DNA of 32,522 nucleotides from Chloroflexota bacterium (GTDB lineage Bacteria > Chloroflexota > Dormibacteria > CF-121): positions 1 to 32,522 of the forward strand of contig VBFR01000187.1 in NCBI GenBank assembly GCA_005889345.1. Direction: 5' to 3'. Position numbers and translations under genes: made by a program. Below the pieces are notes generated by a model that worked only from the letters and a program-made list of their open reading frames with translations, ran no database searches and was not told the DNA's origin. Shown here in pieces: positions 7,979-16,041 of the stretch (positions within the stretch are counted from its first letter, which is position 1; every line of letters begins with the position of its first letter).

Positions 7979-9098
7979 GGCCAGCGAGCCTGACGAGCAC
8001 GTCCGCGACCTGGAAGGCGGCGCCGGGATCGGCGGCCGCGCGCACCTTCGCCGCGTCCGCCAACCGTTGCGCTTGAGGCTTGCTAAACCATTCGCTCACG
8101 GCCTCGAGCAGGTGGTCGGGCCGCGGGACAAAGCGGCCCAGGCCGCGGTTCACCACCTCTTTCACATTGCCCTCTTCCTGGCCGGGTAGGTAGCCCGTCA
8201 GCAGCAGCGGGCAACCGCAAGCCAGGCCTTCCGCGATCATCCCGGGCCCGGCACGGGTGACGAGCAGGTCGGAGGCGAGCAATAACTCCGGCATGTTGTC
8301 GACGAATCCGAAGACGTGGACGCCCGCGTGGTTGTCCTCGCGGATGCGCTCGGCGAGCTTGCGGTTGCGGCCACAGATGGCGAGCACCTGGATGTCGAGC
8401 GGCGATCGGGCCAGTGCCGCCGCGTACTTGCGCAGTGGCTCCGTGCCGTCGCCGCCGCCTGCCAGCAAGACGGTGGGCGCGTGAGGCCGCAGGCGCAGCT
8501 TGAGGCGCATCGCCGACTTGTCGGTGAATCCGCGGATCGCGTCCTGGAATCGTGGATGGATCGGCAGTCCAGCCTTCACCAGACGGTCGGCCGGCACGCC
8601 CCGACGGCGGCAGAGCTCGACGGCGGCATCGGAGGGGCAGACGATGCAGTCCGCCGTCAGGTCGGTCCATGCCTTGTGAAAGGTGATCCAATCCGTGATC
8701 ACCGTGACGCGCGGGACCCCATAGGGCATGACGTCGACCGCGACATGGTTGAGCAGCGGATGGAAGCTCGCCACCAGGGCGGGCCGCGGGTCGAGCACGT
8801 GACGAAGCTTGCGACGCAACCCGCGGCCGATGGCGTGCTGAAACAGGCGCACAGTGGGCTGCAGGTTGGTCGCGTGGTAGGCCGCGCCCCAGAGGAACGG
8901 CACCCGCCGCGTGATCGGGCCATAGAGCGCGGTCAGGCGGCCGGCGAGGACCTTCTGGTCTCGCATCGGGTCGAAGAGCTCGACCTGGAACTCGTGGGGG
9001 TAACGGCGGGCGAGCGCCGCGGCCACGGCTTCGGCGGCAGCGCGATGGCCCGCGCCGGTGTCTGAAAACAAAAAGAGGAAGCGCTTAGGGGCGGCCAC
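7971..9098 (-). CDS. MGDG synthase / MurG-like glycosyltransferase (GT28 type)
   Basis: This 375-aa protein resembles monogalactosyldiacylglycerol synthase and processive diacylglycerol glucosyltransferases, GT-B enzymes that add a sugar to a membrane lipid at the inner leaflet. The N-terminal domain carries FLFSDTGAGHRAAAEAV (about 8-24), the donor/lipid-binding pattern of MGDG synthases. The C-terminal GT28 half has LLAGGGDGTEPL, VFGFVDNMPELL and the nucleotide-sugar motif LLVTRAGPGMIAEGLACG. The start is GTG 9098 with a GGAG site 7 bases upstream. It lies 18 bp behind the K+ channel gene and overlaps the 74-aa gene. The sugar and acceptor cannot be told from sequence; a glycolipid product is most likely. 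Confidence 0.82.
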   Translation of the reverse strand: MAAPKRFLFLFSDTGAGHRAAAEAVAAALARRYPHEFQVELFDPMRDQKVLAGRLTALYGPITRRVPFLWGAAYHATNLQPTVRLFQHAIGRGLRRKLRHVLDPRPALVASFHPLLNHVAVDVMPYGVPRVTVITDWITFHKAWTDLTADCIVCPSDAAVELCRRRGVPADRLVKAGLPIHPRFQDAIRGFTDKSAMRLKLRLRPHAPTVLLAGGGDGTEPLRKYAAALARSPLDIQVLAICGRNRKLAERIREDNHAGVHVFGFVDNMPELLLASDLLVTRAGPGMIAEGLACGCPLLLTGYLPGQEEGNVKEVVNRGLGRFVPRPDHLLEAVSEWFSKPQAQRLADAAKVRAAADPGAAFQVADVLVRLAGRG

Positions 9099-9116
9099 GA
9101 CCGCTCCGTCGCGGCG

Positions 9117-10043
9117 TCAGAGCAGCCGTTCCGCGGCGCTCATCTGCTTGCGCGTTCCGATGGCGACGAGCAGGTCGTCGCTCTCGAGCACTTGTGTCTC
9201 CGGTGGGTTGATGCGCAGCTGGCCGCTGCGCTTCCGAATCGCCAGGACGTTGGCGCCGGCCTCGCGGATCCCGGAGTCGGCGAGCGTCCGGCCCAGCACC
9301 TTGGAGCTCGACACGACCAGGAGCTCCTCGACCACCAGGTCGATGTTCTCGCCGTGCAGTACGGTGTCGAGGACGTCGACCGCCACCGGTCGGACCGCCA
9401 GCGCCGCCATCCGGTGGGCCCCCATCAGGTAGGGTGAGACCACCTGGTTGGCGCCGGCGCGGCGCAGCTTCTCAGTCGAGTCCTGATAGGAGGAGCGCGC
9501 GACGATCAGCAGGGCGGGGTTCAAGGAGCGCGCGGTGAGGGTGATGAAGACGTTGCGCTCGTCGGAGTCGACCGCGGTAACCAGCCCTTTAGCGCGCAGG
9601 ATGCCGGCCTTGAGCAGGGAGTCGTCCGAGGCAGCGTCCCCTTCGACGTAGAGGAGGTCGCTCGAGCGCAGCCGTTCCAACGGTTCGAGATTGCTCTCGA
9701 CCACGACGAAGGGCGTTTCGAGCTGGCGAAACTCCTGGGCGACCCTAGTGCCCATCCGGCCGTATCCACAGACGACGAAGTGATCAGTCAGGCCGGCGAT
9801 CCGGCGTTCCATGCCGCGCATCCTAGCGTACCGCCCGAGGTGTCCCTCGATGAGCGTTTCGGCGAGAATGCCGAGCGTATAGAGCATGGTGCCGACGCCG
9901 AGCACGATGACCGTCATCGTGAAGATGCGTCCACCCGGCCCCAGCGGATGGACCTCCTCGTAGCCGACCGTTGTCACCGTGGTGAGGACCATGAAGAGGG
10001 CGTCCGTGAAATTCCAGCGCAACAGCACCATGTAGCCGATCAC
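9117..10043 (-). CDS. MthK-like potassium channel with RCK (TrkA-N/TrkA-C) domains; true N-terminus probably upstream
   Basis: This is a two-helix K+ channel fused to a cytoplasmic regulator domain. The selectivity filter is TTVTTVGYEEV (residues 21-31 of the tracked ORF), followed by TM2 (about 38-62), a TrkA-N Rossmann domain with VVCGYGRMGTR (about 90-100) and acidic VVVESN, and a TrkA-C domain near the end (GANVLAIRKRSGQLRINPP). The tracked GTG at 10043 cuts the first helix. The same frame stays open for 35 codons back to TAG 10149-10151 and encodes NPLRRFRLPLLVLTLVFCYG just before the tracked start, giving a complete TM1. No ATG, GTG or TTG occurs in that extension; CTG 10097 is one option. 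It is the first gene of the leftward three-gene set. Confidence 0.88.
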   Translation of the reverse strand: MIGYMVLLRWNFTDALFMVLTTVTTVGYEEVHPLGPGGRIFTMTVIVLGVGTMLYTLGILAETLIEGHLGRYARMRGMERRIAGLTDHFVVCGYGRMGTRVAQEFRQLETPFVVVESNLEPLERLRSSDLLYVEGDAASDDSLLKAGILRAKGLVTAVDSDERNVFITLTARSLNPALLIVARSSYQDSTEKLRRAGANQVVSPYLMGAHRMAALAVRPVAVDVLDTVLHGENIDLVVEELLVVSSSKVLGRTLADSGIREAGANVLAIRKRSGQLRINPPETQVLESDDLLVAIGTRKQMSAAERLL

Positions 10044-10290
10044 CCCGTAGCAAAAGACCAGGGTGAGGACCAGGAGCGGAAGGCGAAATCGCCTCAGCGG
10101 GTTGACTGGCGGTTGGTGGATCGTAAGTTTGGGTTCCGGCCAGGGTGGCTAAGAATCCGGACAACGGTAGCACAGGCCGCACAGGTTTGCTGCCAGTTCG
10201 CGGCGAGCTGGTACCCATTCGAAGTTGACCGCGTGGTAACCAAACGGCGACGATGGATGGCGACACGCGAACCAGAAGGAGACCGATAGT
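10044..10290. promoter_or_regulatory. Divergent intergenic region between the K+ channel and GT4 glycosyltransferase
   Basis: About 100 bp next to the channel gene are probably coding for its first helix. On the plus strand TTGACT (10102-10107) and TAAGTT (10124-10129) are 16 bp apart, a weak sigma-70 candidate for the glycosyltransferase. AAGGAG (10276-10281) is its ribosome binding site. I see no convincing minus-strand promoter and no repeat or RNA gene. Confidence 0.35.
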
Positions 10291-11559
10291 TTGAAACCGC
10301 TTGCGATCGTCAGCCTGCACGCCTCGCCGGTCGCTGCCCTGGGGGCCGGCGAAAACGGTGGGATGAACGTCTACGTGCGGGAGGTCTGCGAGGAGCTGAG
10401 CCGGCGCGGCATCGCGACCGAAGTCTTTACGCGGCGGTCGAGTGGGCAGGGGCCAGACCGGATTCGTCTGGCCGAGCGCAGCTGGGTGACGCGCCTGGCG
10501 GTGGGGCCCGCCGAGGACATCGACAAGGCGCGCCTCTTCGACCTGCTGCCCGACTTCAGTGAGGCGATCCTGAGCGAGCAGCGCCGGCGCCGAATCAACT
10601 ACAGCCTCATCCACAGCCACTACTGGCTGTCCGGCTGGGTCGCCTCGCGCCTGCGCGACGAGTGGAACCTACCCTGGTTCCACACCTTCCACACACTTGC
10701 CCGCGTCAAGAACGAGCGGGCCGCGGAGGGCGCCATCGTCGAGCCAGAGCATCGGATCGCCGTGGAGCAGGCGATCGTGCGAAATTGCGACCGCCTGATC
10801 GCCTCCAGCGCGCAGGAGGCGGAGGACCTGATGCGCCTCTACGGGGCGTCGCGAAACCAGCTGAGCGTGGTCGCCCCCGGCGTGGACCTCCAGGTGTTTT
10901 CGCAACGGCCGACGGCGGCGCTTCGCCGGCGCCTCGCGTTAGGGGATGCTCCGGTGGTCGTCTTCGCCGGGCGGCTCGAGCGGCTCAAGGGGGCCGAAAC
11001 GGTCATCCGCGCAATGGCACACCTCGTCGGTGATCGGGCCCAAACGCAACAACCCGTCCTGTTGGTGATCGGCGCCGACAGCCAGAACGGAGCCAGCGAG
11101 AGCCGGCTCAGCGGTGGCGAGCAGGCCCGGCTGATGGCGCTCGCCGATTCGCTCGGTATCGGCGGACAGGTCCGCTTCCTCGGCTCGGTCGATCAGCCCG
11201 CGCTCGCGGGCTACCTCAGCCTGGCTGCCGTCTGCGTGGTTCCCTCCTACAGTGAATCCTTCGGCCTGGTCGCGCTGGAGGCCGCCGCCTGTGGGACGCC
11301 CGTGGTCGCGGCGCGTGTGGGGGGCCTCCCCACCATCGTCAAAGACGGCCTGACCGGTTTCACGCTCGTCTCGCACGACCCCGCTCAATACGCCGAGCGC
11401 ATCGGTCGCCTGCTCGCCGACGAGGAACTGCGCCTCTGCTTCAGCCGCCGTAGCCGCCTGGTCGCGACCCAGTTCACCTGGAAAGACACGGTCGATCGCC
11501 TGGTGGCCGAATACACCTCGCTTCCTCAGCCGGTCCTCCGCCCGGCCATCGCCGGCTAG
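10291..11559 (+). CDS. GT4-family glycosyltransferase, MshA-like
   Basis: This 422-aa GT-B enzyme transfers a sugar from a nucleotide donor in the cytoplasm. The N-terminal ENGGMNVYVREVCEEL is the pattern of MshA (inositol-phosphate N-acetylglucosaminyltransferase of mycothiol synthesis) and of sucrose-phosphate-synthase-like GT4 enzymes. HSHYWLSGWVA and APGVDLQVF follow. The C-terminal half has VFAGRLERLKGAE and the catalytic ESFGLVALEAAACGTPVVA motif. It starts at TTG 10291, supported by AAGGAG nine bases upstream. No other mycothiol gene is nearby, so the substrate stays open. It stands alone between a divergent channel operon and the TetR-MMPL pair. Confidence 0.85.
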   Translation: MKPLAIVSLHASPVAALGAGENGGMNVYVREVCEELSRRGIATEVFTRRSSGQGPDRIRLAERSWVTRLAVGPAEDIDKARLFDLLPDFSEAILSEQRRRRINYSLIHSHYWLSGWVASRLRDEWNLPWFHTFHTLARVKNERAAEGAIVEPEHRIAVEQAIVRNCDRLIASSAQEAEDLMRLYGASRNQLSVVAPGVDLQVFSQRPTAALRRRLALGDAPVVVFAGRLERLKGAETVIRAMAHLVGDRAQTQQPVLLVIGADSQNGASESRLSGGEQARLMALADSLGIGGQVRFLGSVDQPALAGYLSLAAVCVVPSYSESFGLVALEAAACGTPVVAARVGGLPTIVKDGLTGFTLVSHDPAQYAERIGRLLADEELRLCFSRRSRLVATQFTWKDTVDRLVAEYTSLPQPVLRPAIAG

Positions 11560-11579
11560 CCCAAGTTTCCGCAGGCCCC

Positions 11580-11634
11580 TTGACGTGAAGGGCAGGCGTC
11601 TGCTTAAATGGCCAAGCGTTTGATTGATTGACCA
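11580..11634 (+). promoter_or_regulatory. Candidate promoter and TetR operator upstream of the TetR-MMPL pair
   Basis: TTGACG (11580-11585) and TTAAAT (11604-11609) are 18 bp apart and fit a sigma-70 promoter. Overlapping the end of the -10 is an inverted repeat, TGGCCAA (11609-11615) and TTGACCA (11628-11634), with 6 of 7 positions paired and a 12-bp spacer holding TTGATTGA. Such placement suits repression by the adjacent TetR protein. The binding itself is inferred. Confidence 0.55.
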
Positions 11635-11656
11635 AATAAACGAGAGGGAGTAGCGG

Positions 11657-12283
11657 GTGCCCGATCAGACGAAGGACCGGATCGTCGACGCCGCCTACCG
11701 TGCGCTGGTGAAGCGGGGCTACCACGAAACCTCGATGAAGGACATCGCGGCCGAGGCCGGCGTCGCACCCGGCCTGGCGCACTACTACTTCGAGACCAAG
11801 GAAGACCTGCTGGTGGCGGCGATCGAGCGCGCCTGTCAGCCGGTGATGGACGCCTGGCGGCAGGCCGGGATGAACCTTAGCGGTCCGCTGCCGGAGGATG
11901 CCGACCCGATGATGGTCGCCCGCATGGGATTCGAGCTGGCCAAGGAAGAATTGCGAACGTACCGCGGCCTCTTCCTTCTGACCTTCGACATGTTCGGCGT
12001 CGGCCTGCACAATCCGAAGATCGCCGCCGCCGTTCGCGCGTTTATCGAGGAGCGGCGGGCGTTCATCGCGCGCATCACGCAGGGCGTCATCGCGGGGATG
12101 CCTGATCCGCCGGCGGCCTCGGCGGATGCGATCGCGGCCGCGCTGTGGGGCAGCCTGCACGGCATCTACCTGCAGAAAGTGATGAACCCCGACTTCGACG
12201 CCGACGCGGCCATCGACGCTTTGAGTGAGATGGCGATCGCCTTTGCCACGCGGCCGCGGCTGACCTCGGCGCAGGTCGTCTGA
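11657..12283 (+). CDS. TetR/AcrR-family transcriptional regulator
   Basis: This 208-aa protein has the TetR N-terminal helix-turn-helix: RIVDAAYRALVKRGYHETSM, then DIAAEAGVAPGLAHYYFETKEDLL (about residues 5-50). The C-terminal ligand-binding half is more divergent, as is usual. GTG 11657 has a GAGGGAG site six bases upstream. The MMPL exporter gene begins one base after its stop, so the pair is surely one transcript. The simplest reading is a local repressor of the exporter that is released by a ligand, acting through the inverted repeat just upstream. The ligand cannot be told from sequence. Confidence 0.92.
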   Translation: MPDQTKDRIVDAAYRALVKRGYHETSMKDIAAEAGVAPGLAHYYFETKEDLLVAAIERACQPVMDAWRQAGMNLSGPLPEDADPMMVARMGFELAKEELRTYRGLFLLTFDMFGVGLHNPKIAAAVRAFIEERRAFIARITQGVIAGMPDPPAASADAIAAALWGSLHGIYLQKVMNPDFDADAAIDALSEMAIAFATRPRLTSAQVV

Positions 12284-12284
12284 C

Positions 12285-14507
12285 ATGTTCGCCTGGTGGG
12301 GCCAGTTCGTTTATCGGTTTCGCTGGCCGGTGCTCGGCGTCTCCGCGCTCCTGCTGAGCGCTTCGATCGTCGCGCTGCTCAATGGCGGAACGCTGAAGAA
12401 CAACGGCGGGAGCAACACCGAGTCCGGACGCGCGGTCGCTCTGATGCAGAATCAGCTTCCTCAGAACGGCGCCGGGCCGTCCTTTCTCCTCATGTTTGGC
12501 AGCCAGGCGATGGGTGTGCAGGACCCTGCCTTCAAGGCGGCAGTGGTGACCGCACTGCAGCCGTTGAAGGATGACGCGCGGGTGAAGAGCGTCGAGACGC
12601 CCTTTGACGTCCCCGCCGAGCAGGCACGCGCCATGACCTCGACCGACGGCCACCATCTTTACGCCCTGGTCACGCTCCAGGACGATTACGCTACCGCCCG
12701 CGGCTACTACACGCAGCTTCGTGCCAAGGTGCACTCCGATCAGCTACAGGTTTTCGGCACCGGCAACGTCGCGGTGGCCTCCGATTTCGACAAGTACCTG
12801 CAATCCGATCTGCACCGTGCCGAGCTGGTGTCGCTCGTGCTGATCGTGCCGTTGCTGTTGATCGTCTTTGGCACCGTGGTCAGCATGGTGCTGCCCCTCG
12901 GCGTGGGCGGCCTCGCCGTCGTCGGCGGCCTGGCCGGGGTCGGTTTGCTGGCCCGCTTCACCGATGTCTCGACATACTCGACCAACATCGTCACGCTGAT
13001 CGGTCTCGGGGTGGCGATCGACTACTCGCTCTTCATCGTCAACCGCTTCCGCGAGGAACTGGCCGCCGGCCAGATCGTCGAACAGGCGCTGATCGCTGCC
13101 ATCCGCACCTCCGGCCGCGCCGTGACGTTTTCCGGGATCACGGTCGCGATCGGCTTGAGTGCGATGCTCTTTTTCCAGGGCTCCTTCCTCGCCTCGATGG
13201 GGTTTGCCGGCGCCATCGTGGTTGCCATCGCCGTGCTCTACGCGCTGACCTTCCTGGCGTCATTGCTCGCGATCCTGGGCCATCGCGTCAATCGCTTCCG
13301 GCTCCCCCTGCCGCGCCCTGTTGCCGGCCGCGGGTTGTGGCACGGCCTCGCGATACGCGTCATGCGACGACCGGTGCTGGTGCTCGTGCCGGTCGCCGCG
13401 CTGCTGCTGTTGATGGCCTCGCCCTTCTTGCAAATCAGGATCGCGAATGGCGATGTCGGGATGCTCCCGCCGAACGCCGAGACTCGCCGCGGCTACGACC
13501 AGCTGCAGCAGTTCCCCGGACAGGGTCAGACGTACTTCACCGTGGTGGTTGACTACGCCAGCGGCGGGCCACTGACCAACGACCGCGTTGGCGACCTCTA
13601 TGACCTCGCGCAGCGCATCAAGCAGATCCCGGGCGTGGAGGGTGTCGAAAGCCTGGTGAGCTTCGATCCATCGCTGAGCCGGTCCGCCTACCAGGCGCTG
13701 CTCACGCAGCCCGCCGCGGCGCAGCCGGCGCGGGTGCAGGCCATCGTCCACGGGACAACCGGCTCCCAGATCGCGATCCTCTCCGTTGTCACCAAGCACG
13801 GCCAGGAAAGCGACGCCTCGCGCGCCATCGTGCATACCCTGCGCGGCCTGACGCCGCCGTCGGGTAGCAGCCTGCTGGTGGCCGCCTTCTCGATCGACTT
13901 CACCGACTACATCCTGCAGCGAATTCCGCTGGCGGTCGGCTACGTCATGGTCGTCACCTATCTCGTGCTTTTCCTGCTGACCGGATCCGTGGTGCTCCCG
14001 CTCAAGGCGGTGATCATGAACGTCCTGTCGATCGCGGCCTCATTCGGGGCGCTGGTCTGGGTCTTTCAGCAAGGGCACCTGAGCTCGCTGTTGAACTTCA
14101 CGGCCGCCCCCCTTGATCCCTCGGTCCCCGTGCTGCTCTTCTGCATCGTCTTCGGTCTCTCGATGGACTACGAGGTGATGCTGATCAGCCGGATCCAGGA
14201 GGAGTACCGGCGCACCGGCGACACCACGCAAGCGGTCGCCGAGGGCCTGGAGCGGAGCGGGCGGCTCATCACCGGCGCCGCGGCGATCATGGTGGCCGTC
14301 TTCGTGGCGTTCGGCCTCGCCGACGTGGTCCTGATCAAGTCGATTGGTCTGGGTCTCGCGCTGGCGGCCGCGCTCGATGCCACGCTGGTGCGGGCGCTGA
14401 TCGTGCCGGCCGTGATGCGGCTGCTGGGCCGCGCCAACTGGTGGGCGCCGCGACGCCTCGCCCGCTGGCACCGGCGCATCGGCTTCGACGAACCCGTCGC
14501 CGCCTAG
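12285..14507 (+). CDS. MMPL-family RND transporter
   Basis: This 740-aa membrane protein belongs to the MmpL/YdfJ branch of RND transporters, which use the proton gradient to export lipids or hydrophobic compounds. TM1 is near residues 13-33, followed by a large extracytoplasmic loop. A first five-helix bundle contains GLGVAIDYSLFIVNRFREEL (about 242-261). A second outer loop and a second bundle contain the paired motif GLSMDYEVMLISRIQEEY (about 624-641). The two Asp-Tyr motifs are the proton-relay positions of MMPL proteins. Length and two-fold symmetry are normal. It is coupled to the TetR gene, so a drug or lipid efflux role under local control is likely. Confidence 0.93.
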   Translation: MFAWWGQFVYRFRWPVLGVSALLLSASIVALLNGGTLKNNGGSNTESGRAVALMQNQLPQNGAGPSFLLMFGSQAMGVQDPAFKAAVVTALQPLKDDARVKSVETPFDVPAEQARAMTSTDGHHLYALVTLQDDYATARGYYTQLRAKVHSDQLQVFGTGNVAVASDFDKYLQSDLHRAELVSLVLIVPLLLIVFGTVVSMVLPLGVGGLAVVGGLAGVGLLARFTDVSTYSTNIVTLIGLGVAIDYSLFIVNRFREELAAGQIVEQALIAAIRTSGRAVTFSGITVAIGLSAMLFFQGSFLASMGFAGAIVVAIAVLYALTFLASLLAILGHRVNRFRLPLPRPVAGRGLWHGLAIRVMRRPVLVLVPVAALLLLMASPFLQIRIANGDVGMLPPNAETRRGYDQLQQFPGQGQTYFTVVVDYASGGPLTNDRVGDLYDLAQRIKQIPGVEGVESLVSFDPSLSRSAYQALLTQPAAAQPARVQAIVHGTTGSQIAILSVVTKHGQESDASRAIVHTLRGLTPPSGSSLLVAAFSIDFTDYILQRIPLAVGYVMVVTYLVLFLLTGSVVLPLKAVIMNVLSIAASFGALVWVFQQGHLSSLLNFTAAPLDPSVPVLLFCIVFGLSMDYEVMLISRIQEEYRRTGDTTQAVAEGLERSGRLITGAAAIMVAVFVAFGLADVVLIKSIGLGLALAAALDATLVRALIVPAVMRLLGRANWWAPRRLARWHRRIGFDEPVAA

Positions 14508-14587
14508 GCTAGGCGCGCGGCCGTCGCTTTCACCGGTTCGTCGCCGGCCCGCTCGATGGGTCGCCGTGACCGGCGCGATATACCGGT

Positions 14588-15853
14588 GTGCTGCCGGCTC
14601 GCGCGCCTCGATCGCGTCCCGCCGAGGTGGGCGGCCACCGGCCCGAGATTCGCGTCCGGATCGACCGCGGCGGCTGGCTGCTGTTCTTCGCCCACGGGCT
14701 CTCCGGTCTGGGCGCCGGCCCCTTCATCGCCTTCGGCGTCATCTACCAGCGCGAACTGGGAGCGAGCGCCTTCGAGATCGGCGTCCTGGCCGCCATCGGC
14801 ATGCTGGTGGCGACGCTGGTGATGCTGCCGGGCACCGGGCTGGCCGAGCGCCGCGACCTGCGCAAGACGGTGATCGCCGGCTGGGCGCTCGCCGTGCCGG
14901 CGCCGTTCTGCTACGCGGTAGCTCCCCACTGGGGCTGGACCGCGCTCGGGATCCTCTTCCTGCAGGTCTCGGTCTTCAACACACCCGCGATCAGTGTCTA
15001 TCTATCCCTGGGCGTGCCGCGCGACCGGATCGCGGCGGTGATGACCACCGTCTTCTCCGCATACTCGCTGGGGCTGATCGCCTCCAGCGTGCTGTCCGGC
15101 TGGCTGGCCCAGGTCGTTCCGCTGAGCGCGCTCTTCTGGATGTCGTTCGCCTTCTTCGTTCTGGCGACCGTCTGCATCGCCTTCCTGCCGGCGAAAGCCA
15201 CGCCGCGGTTCACGGTGCCGTCGATCCGCTATCGCGACCTGATGCGCTTCCCCGCCTACCGGGTGATGCTCTCGCTGTTCACGATCGTGACCGCCATCAT
15301 CTTCATCCCGTGGACCTTCACTGCGCTCTACGCGCGCGAGGCGGCCCACGTCGACAACTTCTGGATCGGGGTCTTGATGAGCGTGCTCTACCTGGGCTCG
15401 GTCATCATGGGTCTGAGCCTCGGGCGGCTGCGGCGCACGCTGGGCAGCGTGGTCATCGTTCTCTGCTTCGAGGCGGCCTATGTCGTGTCGGCGATCCTGC
15501 TCCTCTCCTCGATGGCCCTGCCGATTCTGGGGCTCGCCTTCTTCCTGCGCGGTGCGTTCTGGTCGTTCCGCCAGGTCATGACCGCCGTGATCGGCGAAGT
15601 TCTGCCGGACTACGCCATGGCCAAGGGCTACGGGCTCTTCGCCCTGGTCACCGGCGCGGTGGTCATCGTCGCCTACCCCATCGCCGGCATGATGTACGGC
15701 CTCCAGGTCAGCATGCCCTTCTGGTCGTCCGCCCTCCTGATGGCGATTGCCATGCTCATCACGGTCTGGGTGCGCGCTTACTTCCACGCCAATTACCTGA
15801 AGCCGCCCCAGGTCGAGATCGCGCCCGACGACGCTCTCCCGCGCGCCGCCTAG
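14588..15853 (+). CDS. Major facilitator superfamily (MFS) transporter
   Basis: This 421-aa protein shows about twelve hydrophobic segments, the usual MFS count. After TM2 the loop GLAERRDLRKTV matches the position of the MFS motif A region (GxLaDrxGrkxxl), in weak form. The second half repeats the pattern after a central cytoplasmic stretch (VPSIRYRDLMRFPAYRV). GTG 14588 is the tracked start; GTG 14627 is an equally possible start that leaves all helices intact. It follows the MMPL gene by 80 bp on the same strand and may belong to the TetR-controlled unit. The substrate is unknown. ORFs in the other two frames here are shadows. Confidence 0.85.
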   Translation: MLPARAPRSRPAEVGGHRPEIRVRIDRGGWLLFFAHGLSGLGAGPFIAFGVIYQRELGASAFEIGVLAAIGMLVATLVMLPGTGLAERRDLRKTVIAGWALAVPAPFCYAVAPHWGWTALGILFLQVSVFNTPAISVYLSLGVPRDRIAAVMTTVFSAYSLGLIASSVLSGWLAQVVPLSALFWMSFAFFVLATVCIAFLPAKATPRFTVPSIRYRDLMRFPAYRVMLSLFTIVTAIIFIPWTFTALYAREAAHVDNFWIGVLMSVLYLGSVIMGLSLGRLRRTLGSVVIVLCFEAAYVVSAILLLSSMALPILGLAFFLRGAFWSFRQVMTAVIGEVLPDYAMAKGYGLFALVTGAVVIVAYPIAGMMYGLQVSMPFWSSALLMAIAMLITVWVRAYFHANYLKPPQVEIAPDDALPRAA

Positions 15854-16041
15854 CCGATCCGGCGGAAGAGAACAAGGTCGCTTGAACCGCCGCCGTCCTC
15901 GGCGCATACTGCGCGGGGGGCCAGCAAGCGCGGGCGCACGAGGAGGAGGGGCACCAGGGGGAACACGTCGCCTGTCGAGCAGGTGGATTTCGGCTGCCGC
16001 TCCGGCATGAGGAGCTCGATCCATAGAGGAGTTGGGGCAAG
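15854..16041. other. Intergenic region before the PKD-repeat gene
   Basis: This 188-bp GC-rich gap holds AGGAG (about 16026-16030), a rather distant ribosome binding site for the PKD gene. A small palindrome, GCGCA-TAC-TGCGC (15902-15914), is also present. I see no clear promoter, terminator or RNA gene. Confidence 0.4.

Noticed and set aside
14566-15885. 439-aa ORF in another plus-strand frame over the MFS gene
   Set aside because: It is Arg/Pro-rich and lacks the hydrophobic pattern; the 14588 frame is clearly the transporter.
15854-15900. GGTTCAAGC on the minus strand as a possible tRNA T-loop
   Set aside because: The flanking bases do not form the T-arm stem and no acceptor or anticodon arms are visible.
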